Source of the DNA: Podospora comata
Taxonomy: Eukaryota; Ascomycota; Sordariomycetes; Sordariales; Podosporaceae
Assembly: GCA_017354895.1 (NCBI GenBank)
Contig: CP071493.1
Span: forward strand, 7,874,001-7,938,000
DNA length: 64,000 nucleotides
Direction of reading: 5' to 3'
The notes beneath the pieces are model-generated. The model did not search any database. It saw only the letters and a list, made by a program, of their open reading frames with translations, and was not told the origin of the DNA. Positions 22,344-33,182 of this stretch are shown piece after piece. Numbering within the stretch: position 1 is the first letter of the stretch; each line of letters starts with the position of its first letter. The translations under genes were made by a program, and so were the position numbers.

Positions 22344-23146
22344 GGTTCGTTTTGATGCTGGCAGAAAGTGGGGAGTAGCAGGTGTGGTATCGTCAAAAAA
22401 GTTCAAGAAATAAGATTTGAGAAAGAATAAAAGAAGCATTCTGCCTTTTGAGGATCTTTCAATCGAGTTGTCGATCAGGGGACCTGTCTCGGTCTGAGAG
22501 GGGTGGGCCAGCTCGGATGGTTCGTGTGTTCTTCCAAACGTGCAGCGTTTCAAAGACCGCCACCTGTAGCCAGACCTTGCCTGCGAGGGAGGTCGATTTC
22601 ATGGTGCACATTTACGCAAAAATATTCCGTTTCCGATGTGCAGAGACTTGTCGTGATCTTCAAGCTATCCAACCAAATGGGATCGGGAAAGGCGAACGGA
22701 TGGTGAGGCTTGCGTTTCTCACAGTTGCTTGCGAGGGTTTCTTGGGTAGGGTCGCAATGTTGAGTCAAAAGAGGTTTTGCATCACCGGCTCACCGGTCTA
22801 CGCAGACTTGTAAGATGTCATTTTATTGTAGTGGTTGAACAAATTGGGAGAGGTCGTCTGTCAGACCTCCCGGTGGAGCCGACCGGAGCCGACCGGAGCC
22901 CTTGACGGTCGGCCCTGGGTCGGCCCCGGGCCGGTCCTCGGAACAAACCCCGTTGGTGGGTACCACAACGTCGTCGGATCATGAACCCATGGGGTTCGAA
23001 ACGAAAATATATCGACTCGTTTCTCTTTGACTTATCCCAACTATGATATACTGCAACAATCTTCATCTCATCGGATCCAACAGCTACCAAAACCAAAGCT
23101 GCGCTTGTGTGCGGTTACGGGTAGAGGGCCTTCAGGTAATGCCACC
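22344..23146. other. Intergenic, includes a GC-rich repeat
   Basis: No gene supported. Promoter side of the UstYa-like gene; the GC-rich repeat at 22871-22942 is listed separately. Confidence 0.5.
22871..22942. repeat. GC-rich direct and inverted repeats with hairpin potential
   Basis: GGAGCCGACC occurs twice in tandem followed by a partial copy. After a short spacer come GGTCGGCCC and GGGTCGGCCCC, which are complementary to the GCCGACC core. The tract could fold into alternative stable stems and stands out from its AT-richer surroundings. Confidence 0.6.
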
Positions 23147-25074
23147 TCAGATCCTCCCCCTCAAAGAGTTGAGGATAAGACCGACTTCATCAAGAAGCGT
23201 TTCCTGCTTCTCTACAACTTCAATCATCCCCAAATCGGCGTCAACGGTGATCGTGAAACAGGACTCCTCATCGTCTTCAGAGATCTCCTCCCGCGCAGCA
23301 AGGTACTGGGTAATCAATGGCAGCGCCACCTCGCTGTCAACGGTGTTGATGATGCTACGTGCGCCCAGTTGCTCATCATAACCTTGCGATGCCATCGCCT
23401 TGCAAACAGAGTAGCTGAAGGGAATCTGCAGCTTGACTGGGCGGGCCAGCTTCCGTCCCAAACGGTCCATTTCCTTGCATGCCACGGGTGCTTGCTCGGT
23501 AGGTGAAAAGGTGAGGAAGGGTATCACCGATGTGATGCGGCCAGTCAAGGGTGCCTGCGTGATGCTGTTAGACTACATGAGCTTCAAATCTGACGAGGGA
23601 ACAATCCCCGCCAAACTTCCCGATAGCTTCTTTCTTGATCATGGCCGAGAGCTCCTTCCCGAGCGCTCTCACCTGATGTGATGCCCTCTTGTCAAGGCCA
23701 ACAGTGTTGGTGAATAACTCACGGTAGTGAGTCTTGCAAAAGGAAAGGATGGTGTCGTCAAACGCATTGGTTGCGAGGATCCAGATGGTCTTGGAGCAAT
23801 CCACGCTCTGCTGGTTCCGACGGTCGAGGTACAGACCTGCAGATATTAAAATAAGTTTTCTGTCTAATAGGTGGTCGTCAAAATTCCTTTTTCTTGCCGC
23901 TTTGGAAGGGAAGTAGCAGCGCTTCTTGCACGTTCGGCTCTGTTTTCTCAAACTCGTCGAGAAACACAATGGACCGCTGGTTTTTATGCTCGTCGAGGAA
24001 GTTGTTGACAACTGAGCCCTGGTCATAGCCTGCAAATGGAAAGAAGGGACCAAAGAGATCCATCGAGGTGCGCAAATTGGTGCAATCAACTGTTTGGAGA
24101 TCCAAAGACAGAGGCTTTCCCATGTTCTGCGCTAGCTCAGTCTTCCCATGGCCGCTAGGTCCTGCGAACAGCAGAATTATCGGTCGATCAGCCCCCAAGG
24201 CTAGTTGGCTGTACACTCAAGATGTCAGGGTCATGCTTCACCATGTTCACGAGTGGTGTGGGTAGTAGGTAGGCCACCAACTTACGCCATGAAGATCTCC
24301 ACCAGCGACTGGCACGCCTGGGTTTGGCCCACAAGGAAGTAATGGACCCCCAACAGCCCGGTGGCCGAATGCTTCTTTGCGATAGCTTGATTGGCGCCAG
24401 AGAGCGGCTCGGTTATTGAGGCCCGGTGCAGCACGTATCGCAGAGTGAAGCAAGAGTTCAATGCGTCCGTGAGCAATCGGCGAACAGGACCCAAAACCCA
24501 TCCAGTCTTGACCTGCTTGAAGACTGCAAGCTCAACATCGGAAGGGCCGGCCTCGGGAAGGTCTCGGTCGATGGGCAAATAAAATGGTGGAGGGACAGAG
24601 TCGACAGATGCTCCGAGACTCAGAAGGGTGGCCACCATCACAGGCCCATCGGCCTTGGGGGACAAACAGCGAACCATAGCGTAGACCAACAACGAAACTT
24701 CTCGGTACTCAGTGTTGACCTCTCCACCGTAAGACGCCCACATTTCTGATCATCTCGGCACTGCCACTCTCGACAACGAAGAAAAATGCAGGAATGTCAT
24801 CGACGGTCCCGCAGATCTCATGCTTGAGCTTCAGCGACTGGAGTTCCGTCTGGCGAGGGCTCAAGAGCGATCGAATTCTGTCGCAAGTGTCTCCTCTTTG
24901 GATGGCGACGACGATATCTCGAAGGTTGAACACGCGACTAGTGCTGCTGTACCAGTACGAAAATGAAGCATAGTCTTCGCCCTTGTCCGATACGCGCTTT
25001 TCGACCCGAGGAAGGATGAGTGCCGAGTCCCACTGTTGCTTTTTGGAAGCAGTAGACTTGGTGTTTTTCTTCAT
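23147..25074 (-). CDS. Ankyrin-like plus ClpB-type AAA+ ATPase, with one frame break
   Basis: Exon pieces: 25074-24286 (contains the frame break), 24208-23898, 23836-23595, 23554-23147. Repaired length would be about 582 aa. The N-terminal third looks like ankyrin repeats (GSAEMIR, WASYGGEVNTEY, LLSLGASVDSVP). The C-terminal part is one ClpB-type AAA+ module: Walker A GPSGHGKTEL, pore-loop region FGPFFPFAGYDQGS, Walker B SIVFLDEFEK, sensor 1 TIWILATNAFD, arginine-finger region LTGRITSVIPF and sensor 2 LGARSI in a D2-small domain. This resembles animal CLPB/SKD3 more than two-ring HSP104. An extra A in the run at 24743-24745 shifts the frame between EMIR and WASYGG with no room for an intron. 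Intron 2 (23897-23837) must use a GC-AG donor, and intron 3 would be only about 40 nt. It is either a recent pseudogene or an assembly error; all ATPase motifs remain intact. Confidence 0.7.
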
Positions 25075-26342
25075 TGTGAGAAAGAGCCAAAAACGTGAGA
25101 ATGACGGTGGTCTGCGGTCTGGGGTTGTGATGTCTAAAACTGCGAGGAAATTCTTGTGTTCTATCAAGAATGTGCTGAGCAAACCTTTGAATTTTTCAAT
25201 AACTCAACTCGACGAGCAACGAAAGATTCCCTCTTTCGCTTTCAAGATATCTGCCTCAATTGTATGCAGGGTGCCTCGAGAAGATGTTATCGGCCGGTCA
25301 TTGCATTGTTTATCCATCTGTTCGCCTTGCGATGTTGACTGGAAAGAGATGCACCGCCCGTTTGTTTAGTATTGCCCATTGGGCATGAGAACAGAACCAT
25401 CGTGAGACATTCCTGTGTTTGCCTGCAGCCACAGGATTCCAGATACATGGAAGTGAGTTATGGTAGGCGGGTTCCCGGAAGTATTGGCAGCCCTCACTGC
25501 ATCTGGGACTGTGGGCCTCACTTGGGCAGCCAATGGCAACAGCTGTGTGTCGGTGCGGCGGGGATCACTGAAATGAATGGAGGAGGGAGTGTTCTGGGTG
25601 CACAGGATGTCTGGCAGGTGGGGGGGAGCAAACATGGGAAAACGAGATGTCGTTGAGATTCAGTTTAGCCCCTTTTTTGTCGGCAGGAGATCGCTTCTGA
25701 GGCACGAGCCAGAACTGCAAGCTTCCAGCACTTTTTGAGGAGCTCAATTACCGAACAAAACAACATTCGAGGTAATTGGTGATAATAATCAGTAACAGAC
25801 CAGACAATTGACTGTCTCTTTTGGTGGCTTAATCCACGACGATGCCTTGGTTGTAAAAGAGAAGCAGTCGCCAAACCACATGTGGGGACATTTTCACATG
25901 TTTTTTGACTGACATCCTGGATGACGTCAACTATCCAAGTAACACCGGGGGTTCAGTGCAGCACCAGGACCATCAGAAAGATGGGTCAGGATTAAACAAA
26001 AAAGAAGAATCCTTCTGGCACAGAGGTGCAGGACAGGGTCCAACCAGGAAGACATCGTCCAGCACTCCATCTTGGGACAAACAGAGACCCTTTACCCCTT
26101 AAACACATTGTCACATCACCGCATTCTCACACTACCACGTTCTCACATTACCACAATAACACAGTACCACATCTAACATTCTCGCCTTCACATTTGGCGG
26201 CAAAAACGGCCTCCGACTCCCCCCATCTCGCCTCTCCGACCTCCTCTTCCACCCAGTACTCCTCCTCTTCCAAATAATCCAGTGCCTCCTCAACAAAATC
26301 CTCTCTCCAACCGCTCCCAACCCCAACTCCCACCTCCCCTCC
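25075..26342. other. Intergenic, about 1.3 kb
   Basis: Only short frames and CA/CT-rich low-complexity sequence near 26100-26350. No supported gene. Confidence 0.45.
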
Positions 26343-27360
26343 CGCCCAAAAATTGCCATCATCAGCACCGGAATCACAGGCGTAACCTCCGCAGCCCACT
26401 GCATAGGCCACGGCTTCGACGTCACCCTCTTCGAGTCTGGCTCCCCCGACAACCTCGGCGGCATCTGGTCTCACGTAAACAACACCTCCAGCCTCCAAAT
26501 CCACTCCCTCATGTACCGATTTCACCCCTCGGTAAGATTGGGCCCAAGGCTACCCCGATCGTCAACAGATCCTGACTCAAGTCCGTGACCCATGGAACCA
26601 TTACGGTCTCGGCTCTCGAACGAAATTCAGTACCAAAGTGGAGGACATGTACCTGGATAAGAAAGGGAGGTGGATCATTCTCCGAAATCCAATCTGGAAC
26701 ATGCTGCTGGCGCTGAACATCTTTGGGCAGGAGTTTACCGACACGCCGATGGTGAACTCGGACATTATGGAGAAGCTGAGGTCGAATAAGGCGGAGTGGG
26801 TGAGGTGTGATATTGAGCAGTTTACCGAAAAAAGGGGGTGAAGGTTGATCGGAGGAAAAAAAAGGGTGTCGAGCCTGGTGGTCAAGGCAAGCAGGATATC
26901 ATTGAGGGCGATATTGTTGCGATGGCAACAGGGTTTGGGAGACCACAGCTTGTCGGCTTTTTCCTGCCAGGCTCATGCTTCCAAAAGCCCTATGGCCCCG
27001 CCCAACTGGTATCTCCAGACATTCCCACCCAACCATCCCAGCATATGCATCAACTGCACGTACATGAACGCGATTGAGACGGCCGGCAATTGGCACATCG
27101 GCATCTACACGGGGATTCTGCTCGAGTTTCTGGTGGATCCGTTGACCAGACCGAGTCCGTTCTGGATGAAGCGTTGGATCGACATGACGAGACTACGCAA
27201 GGCTGCATCCCCAGCTAGGCTGTTCGAGTTCTTTACTTATCTCGAGCTTGTCTGGTGGCTCGTCTTTTGCGTGGCGTTCAATCCCTTCCGCTGGAAGTGG
27301 GCATTGTTCGTGTTCTTTGGCCTTGGCTATGCACTTCCAGCAATGGTGGTTCAGACTTGA
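26343..27360 (+). pseudogene. Relic of a flavin-containing monooxygenase
   Basis: The pieces are in the correct family order. KIAIISTGITGVTSAAHC is the FAD-binding strand, with the first motif glycines lost. Next come DVTLFESGSPDNLGGIW, then in a shifted frame WAQGYPDRQQILTQV and KFSTKVEDMYLDKKGRWII, then directly NPIWNMLLALNIFGQ, then TDTPMVNSDIMEKLRS. A further shift leads to PPNWYLQTFPPNHPSICI and GNWHIGIYTGILLEFLVDPL with a membrane-like tail to the stop at 27360. The part between RWII and RNPI, which should hold the NADPH Rossmann motif, and a part between NIFGQ and TDTPM are absent. Frame breaks fall at about 26538, at the A/G runs of 26826-26838, and at about 27000. The gene cannot encode an active enzyme. 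Confidence 0.75.
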
Positions 27361-27544
27361 GGACAGTATAAGAAACAGGATAGGCCAGGGCCCAAGAACA
27401 GATCAAGGGCATGATGCCGGCGTTAGCATTTGAACCATGTTTTGAGTTGATGAATAGATACGACGGACACGACGCGCAAAATGATCGATGGCTGTTTGAA
27501 TAGACCGGGTATAGAGTGTATATTATTGACCAAATAAAATCCCT

Positions 27545-28651
27545 TCACTTCCTGTTTCTTCCGCGGCCCTTTTCCAGAATCTTCAACTTCTTTTGGTATC
27601 TTTCACCCATGTCAGCACCACCACCGCCGCCGCCGCCACGCGGGCCATCCACAGTATCGATGCCTCTCTTTCGGCTCTTTTCCAATAGCGCCTTGGTGCC
27701 ACCACCGGAGCTCTTGCCGCGCGTCAACTGGCTGATTCTGTCCAGCCCTTCGCTCAACCCTCTCCATTCCTCACCACCATAGTTCATCCGGCGGCCCTCG
27801 GTCAAACCCCTCTTCTTGCGGTCCTTCTTGCTCTCCTTGGGCAGACGGACAAAGTTCCGTTCTTCGTACTCGCGTCTCTCATCCTCCTTGGCGCGCTCAG
27901 AAGCAGTCTTGATCTTGCGACCACCTTGCATAATCGTGGTACCAATACTGGGTTGGGCCATTGGGATAGATGACATTTCGTCTTGAATGAACTCGTCGAG
28001 GGTGGCCGACTTCATAGGCTTCTCCTTTTTCTCGCGCTTGTCGAACGTGGGCATCGAGGTTGCTGAAATCTTGGGTGGGCGGTACACTCCGGACTTGTCT
28101 CCTTCCTTGCTCGCGTATTTCGCACCAGCCGGGCGAGTGATTGCGGAGAGGTTGGCGCGGGCCTGGTAAGCGGCAGAAGCGCGAGCGTGGAGTTCATTGA
28201 CCTCGTCCTCTCCTTCATTGTCGCTGCCAGCTTCCGACTCGGACTCGACATTGGCAGCCGCTGCCTCCTCTGCCGCCCTTGTACTCCTTTCCGCGTCATC
28301 GGCAGCTCGGAGCACCTTGTCAATCTGGTATCTCAGCTTGTCCTCGAGTGGCCGGGCGCCCTTCTCGAGGTAGAGTCGAAGTTCGACGAGTTTGTTGACT
28401 ACGAGGTCATCGAGGTTCTGTTCCTCTTCCTGGTCCTTGGTTCCACCATTTCTCGCCTGGCGCAGCTTCAGAAGAATTAAGAAAACGAGATTCTGGAGGT
28501 AGGAGAGGAGCAGCTCGTTCTTCACGTCGAGGAGGGAGATGCCGTCTTTTGGTAGTTCGAAGTTTGTGAGTTTTGGCGCAGCTTCAAGAGTGGTCGATAT
28601 CGACTTGGTAAGAGCATCCAGCAGTGCTGGAAGGGTTGCTGGTGCCGCCAT
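27545..28651 (-). CDS. LCP5: LCP5/Neuroguidin homologue, U3 snoRNP-associated ribosome biogenesis factor
   Basis: Member of the Sas10/Utp3/C1D family; yeast Lcp5 joins the small-subunit processome in the nucleolus and is needed for 18S rRNA maturation. Single exon, 368 aa from ATG 28651 (MAAPATLPALLDAL). Residues about 5-100 form the helical Sas10/C1D domain (DALTKSISTTLEAAP, then ISLLDVKNELLLSYLQNLVF). The middle is acidic (ESESEAGSDNEGEDE). A conserved segment follows (SGVYRPPKISATSMP) and then a Lys/Arg-rich C-terminus (KKDRKKRGLTEGRRMNYGGE, with a Gly run and KGRGRNRK at the end), as expected for a nucleolar protein. It is divergent from EMP70 over 644 bp. The open frame upstream of the ATG is untranslated or chance. 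Confidence 0.92.
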   Translation of the reverse strand: MAAPATLPALLDALTKSISTTLEAAPKLTNFELPKDGISLLDVKNELLLSYLQNLVFLILLKLRQARNGGTKDQEEEQNLDDLVVNKLVELRLYLEKGARPLEDKLRYQIDKVLRAADDAERSTRAAEEAAAANVESESEAGSDNEGEDEVNELHARASAAYQARANLSAITRPAGAKYASKEGDKSGVYRPPKISATSMPTFDKREKKEKPMKSATLDEFIQDEMSSIPMAQPSIGTTIMQGGRKIKTASERAKEDERREYEERNFVRLPKESKKDRKKRGLTEGRRMNYGGEEWRGLSEGLDRISQLTRGKSSGGGTKALLEKSRKRGIDTVDGPRGGGGGGGADMGERYQKKLKILEKGRGRNRK

Positions 28652-29295
28652 TATTGCTGTGGGAGGCAGTAGATGGATGGGTGCAGAACAGACGAATTGG
28701 ATGAACAAAATCTTTTGCGACTCTGAGGCCCCACCTCGAGACTTTTTTGTGGGGCCGCTGGCTCTCTGACCCTGGTAACAAAGATACAGACGGCTTATCG
28801 ATTTGCCTTGTCTCCATCCGAGGATTCTCCGACTCGCAACTGCCATGCAGTACCAAGACCTACCTGACGAACAAGGCAGCCGTTCACGACCACCCCAAGC
28901 TGCTGTTGGCCAGCTGTTCTGACTTGTCGGAAGCTTCGAAAGCTGCGACACCATTTTTCTTTTTTTTCTTTTTTAGACTTGCCCACCTTTCAATGCCTCC
29001 GATGACCCTCCCATGATTTCCCAACTATTCTGCATGAGACATTCTTTGTTATAAGGCTGAACCCGCGGACGGGTAGCAGACGGCTCGTTTCCCACTTCCA
29101 GTCACAGTACGTTCGCCAAGTTCACTTTCCCCTGATCGCGAAGCCCAAACCCACCCAGACTGCCCCAAACCTAGCGCTGCACGGTAACAACTTCAGCCCC
29201 ATGCGCCGTTGCTGTCAGAACCGGTTGTTGTTTTCTTTTTCTTTGCCTTTCTATTCCTAACTCGAGCAGCCACAGATTACACATACGAAACCACA
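28652..29295. promoter_or_regulatory. Shared divergent promoter of LCP5 and EMP70
   Basis: 644 bp between two opposite ATGs. It includes a T-rich run at 28953-28973 (TTTTTCTTTTTTTTCTTTTT type) and CT-rich stretches. No specific factor site was identified. Confidence 0.5.
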
Positions 29296-31290
29296 ATGCA
29301 ACTACAAAGCCACGCGCCCTCAGGGGCAACGCTCTTGATCTCCTTGCTCGCCCTTCCCCAACTCACATCAGCTTTCTACCTTCCAGGTGTTGCGCCAACC
29401 TCATACAAGCAGGATGACGCCGTACCGCTCTACGTCAACGCGATTCGACCAGTCGGCGATGCAGATTCAGTATTACATTCAGTATTATCATGGGACTACT
29501 ACCACCCAACATTTCAGTTCTGCGCGCCAGAAGGGGGAGGGCAACCTGTGGGGGAGAGCTTGGGAAGCATCTTGTTTGGAGACAGAATCAAAACATCGGC
29601 CTTCGAGCTCAAGATGAAGCACAACGAAACCTGCAAGAAGCAGTGCGAGGTGACATACGGAAAGAACGCGGCCCAGTTCGTAAACCAGCAGATTCAAGAA
29701 GGTGTCAGTCTCAACTGGCTGGTGGATGGGCTTCCGGCAGGCCAGAAGACAATCGATGTCTTGTCCGACACTGAGTTTACGAACCCCGGTTTCCTGTTGG
29801 GCGAGCAGCTAGACGATGGCCGAATCAAGTTCAACAACCACTACGACATCGTTATCGAGTATCACGAGGTCAACGGAAACAACGGCCAGTACCGTGTTGT
29901 CGGCGTCATTGTCCAGCCCGAGTCGAGGAAGTACACTGGCGAGATTGGCCCGGACACTTGCAACACAGCACCGGACATCGTCGAGCTGAGCGAGACAGGC
30001 GACACCAAGGTGCGGTTCACCTACAGCGTATACTGGATCGAGTCTACGACTGCTTGGGCCACCAGATGGGACAAGTACCTCCATGTGTACGACCCCAAGA
30101 TTCAGTGGTTCTCCCTCATCAACTCGTCTGTTATTGTCATCTTCCTCGTCCTAACTGTCATGTCCGTCTTGGTCCGGGCTCTGAAGAAGGACATTGCGCG
30201 GTACAACCGTTTGGATCAGATCAACCTCGATGACCTGTCTGGAACTTCTGTGCTGGAAGATGGCGTGCAGGAGGACTCCGGCTGGAAGCTCGTCCATGGC
30301 GACGTCTTCCGCAATCCTTCCCACCCACTCCTCCTCTCCGTATTCTTGGGCAACGGCACCCAGCTCTTCGTCATGGCTGGCTTCACCATTGCCTTTGCCC
30401 TGCTAGGCTTCCTCTCCCCGTCCAACCGCGGTTCTCTCGGCACCATCATGGTCCTCCTTTACACGGTTTTGGGCTTTGTCGGTGGCTACACCTCTGCTCG
30501 CATGTATAAGTCGCTCCATGGCGAGAAGTGGAAGCTCAACATCATCCTGACTCCTCTCTTGGTGCCTGGGATCGTCTTCGCCGTCTTCTTTCTGCTCGAC
30601 CTCTTCCTGTGGGCCGAGGAGTCATCCGGCGCCGTGCCATTTACCACCATGCTCGTGCTCATCTTCATTTGGTTCCTCATCAGTGTTCCCCTTTCGTTCG
30701 CTGGCTCCTGGCTTGCCTTCCGTGCACCCGCGATCGAACCTCCTGTGCGCACCAACCAGATTCCTCGCCAGATCCCGCCAGTCACCACATATCTCAAGCC
30801 CATTCCCAGCATGCTTCTCGTTGGGCTGCTTCCCTTTGGCGCCATCTTCGTGGAGCTTTACTTTATTATGACGTCGATCTGGTTCAGCCGGATCTACTAC
30901 ATGTTTGGGTTCTTGTTTCTATGCTACGGCTTGATGATCATCACTTGCGCCGCCGTCACCGTGCTGCTGGTTTACTTCTTGCTATGCGCTGAGAATTACA
31001 ACTGGCAGTGGAGGGCTTTCTTGGCTGCTGGTACAAGCGGTGGGTATATCTTCCTCAACGCCCTCATCTACTGGGTTACCAAGCTGTCTTTGAGCGGGTT
31101 TGCGGGAAGTGTGTTGTACATTGGGTACAGCGCCTTGATTTCCTTTTTGTTCTTCATCCTGACTGGTGAGTTTCCCTCGGGTATCCCTTTCCACCATCGT
31201 CACCAATGCTGACACGATGTAGGCACCATCGGATATTTTGCCAGCTGGCTGTTTGTGCGCAAGATTTACTCTTCCATCAAGATTGACTAG
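29296..31290 (+). CDS. EMP70: EMP70/TM9SF (nonaspanin) nine-span membrane protein
   Basis: Transmembrane-9 superfamily protein of Golgi and endosomes, involved in membrane-protein sorting and adhesion in yeast and other eukaryotes. Exons 29296-31165 and 31223-31290 with a 57-nt intron (GTGAGT...GATGTAG, phase 1); 645 aa. A signal peptide of about 26 residues precedes the family-typical mature N-terminus FYLPGVAPTSY. A large lumenal domain follows (SVLSWDYYHPTFQFC, WLVDGLPAG), then the first membrane helix (SVIVIFLVLTVMSVLVRAL), the cytosolic RYNRLDQ loop, GWKLVHGDVFRNP, and eight more hydrophobic helices. The second exon supplies the canonical tail ending KIYSSIKID, a COPI-binding type KxD signal. 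ATG 29296 is chosen over the open frame at 29209 because it gives a clean signal peptide. Confidence 0.96.
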
Positions 31291-31758
31291 ACTGGGTTCA
31301 TACTGGATATCGAAGGGGCGGCGGATAAAGGGTGGAAGACGGTTTAGCAGGCGGCATTATTTGTGTTTTTTTTTTGTTTTTTTCGGTGACAATGGAAAGA
31401 GAAAAGCAACAGGAGAAATGGAAGAAACGGTTTGGATTTTCCTGCCTCAAGATCATTTTGACTAGCAGTTAGGTTCTGTTTGTACTACTATTGTTTTTTG
31501 CGGGGTGTGTTAGGCCTGGGTGTTAGAGATGTGGACGGATGAGCAGTTGGCGAAAGACGTTGTTTCAAATGTGTTGACTTTATTTTGTATCATCACATCA
31601 TTCAATAACTATTGGGTATCATTTTTTGTTGCCAAAAGGATCTGTCCATACTATTCGGTATCATCTCTCCTCATTTGGCTTGACATTCCAAAGTCCAACA
31701 GCTGAGCTAGCAAAGCAATTTACAAAAGTCGCAAGGGTATAGTTATGAAATAAGACTT
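31291..31758. other. Convergent 3' flanks of EMP70 and MED4
   Basis: AT-rich; a poly-T tract at 31366-31384 probably belongs to the EMP70 3' end. No gene. Confidence 0.5.
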
Positions 31759-32787
31759 CTAGTCCTCATCCTCGTCGTCGTCATCCTCGTCCAAAAAGGT
31801 AAACTGCTTAGGTGCCGCTCTGGCAGGTTGACCACCCGCTTGCCCAGGCGCAAGAACGCTCCCCCTGCGATCCATGCCACCCTCCTGTTGCTGCTGCTGC
31901 TGTCTGGCCAGCTCGCGCTCCCTCGCCATGCGCTCTCTCTCCTCGCGCATTCTGCGATCTTGCTCCTCCCTCTCTTGTCTGGCGCGCTCCTCGGCGTCCT
32001 TGCGGTCCTGCTCCTCCTGCTTGATGCGCCGCTCCTCCTCTTCTGGGTCGTAGTTCTTGGGGTCGATGCCGCGGTTGATGAGGTCTTGGTATTGAGCTAG
32101 GGCGCCGCTTCGGATGCGATCGATAGTCGGGAAGGTGAAGAAGGGTGCATTTTCGAGCGGGTTGACGGCGGGCTTGAGGTGGACGGGCAGCTCGGTGGCG
32201 CCTGTCTGGGACTGGGAGGGGACTTGGGAGACAAACGAATCTTGAACACCTGGCGCCGGAGTCGAAGCTGCTGTTCCCTGCCCGCTACCACCACCACCAC
32301 CACCACCGCCACCTATTGAGGTTGCGAAACTGGCATTGGGTCCTGTAGCAGCTTGGTCGTCGGGGGTGGTGGGGGCGGCGGTTGAGAGATCGACGCCGTT
32401 TGTGACGCCTGGTGGGGGGAGGGTGTTGCGACTTATGCGCCGGGCGTAGTCGAGGAGTTGCTGCGTGGTAAAGGGGTATTTCTCTTCTTTGGCTGGGGAG
32501 AACCTGGTCGGGGCGACTGCGACGAGCTCCTTGCGCATTTCCCAGAGGGCGCTGATGGTTTGTTTTGTTTGGGCATCGAGGGCTTCGGTCTCCTGCTTTA
32601 GCTGCTTGATGCGGGCAACGTTTCTTTGGTGAACCTCGAGCTCCTCCAGACCGAGAAACAGTTCGCGCTCAGCCTTGACGACGTCATTGGCGGCCTTCTC
32701 GGAGGGCGTGAACTTTGTCATCGAGTCGATGAGCACGGCGAGCGCCTTTTCAACGCGCTCGAAGGAGGCGTCGAGCTTTTTGTCCAT
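31759..32787 (-). CDS. MED4: Mediator complex subunit 4
   Basis: Middle-module Mediator subunit that links transcription factors to RNA polymerase II. Single exon, 342 aa from ATG 32787 (MDKKLDASFERVEKAL). Residues 1-100 are a long helical hairpin/coiled coil (LIDSMTKFTPSEKAANDVV, LEELEVHQRNVARIKQL, TISALWEMRKELVAVAPT). It is followed by the conserved fungal MED4 block YPFTTQQLLDYARRISRNT with a PPG turn. Next are a disordered linker with a nine-Gly run, the motif AVNPLENAPFFTFPTIDRIR, and a highly charged Glu/Arg helix with a Gln tract. The protein ends in an acidic tail (FLDEDDDDEDED). The open frame upstream of the ATG lies in the shared promoter with QCR10. Confidence 0.93.
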   Translation of the reverse strand: MDKKLDASFERVEKALAVLIDSMTKFTPSEKAANDVVKAERELFLGLEELEVHQRNVARIKQLKQETEALDAQTKQTISALWEMRKELVAVAPTRFSPAKEEKYPFTTQQLLDYARRISRNTLPPPGVTNGVDLSTAAPTTPDDQAATGPNASFATSIGGGGGGGGGSGQGTAASTPAPGVQDSFVSQVPSQSQTGATELPVHLKPAVNPLENAPFFTFPTIDRIRSGALAQYQDLINRGIDPKNYDPEEEERRIKQEEQDRKDAEERARQEREEQDRRMREERERMARERELARQQQQQQEGGMDRRGSVLAPGQAGGQPARAAPKQFTFLDEDDDDEDED

Positions 32788-33182
32788 TTTGATGTTTTTT
32801 TGATGGCAGAGATTCGCGAGGAAAGTAGCGATCCGAGGTGCTGAGTCGAAGTCGTGGTATGGAAAGCAGATTGCAAAGAAACAGCCACGCCCGGAGGTTT
32901 TATTTTTGGTCTGCAAATGCCACCGAATTCACTTGACCCTTGCGCTGGAGCTTGGTGGGTTGTGTAACAGCGGCTTACAGCGGGGATCTTCAAGGGGACA
33001 GGTACCCGCACGTGAAAGCTTGGCGCGCTCTGGGCTGAGTTCGTGCCTCAGGCCAACAAGCCGGACCCGGCTGTATCCGGCAAAGAATCTCGCGCAACAC
33101 CACCAAATCCAACAGCCGATTCGACCTTGTTTCGACAGCCATTGAAGCACCACCTCGTTCCTTTTTTGCTGCGGTAGTCAAG
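32788..33182. promoter_or_regulatory. Shared divergent promoter of MED4 and QCR10
   Basis: 395 bp between opposite start codons. No individual element was identified with confidence. Confidence 0.45.
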
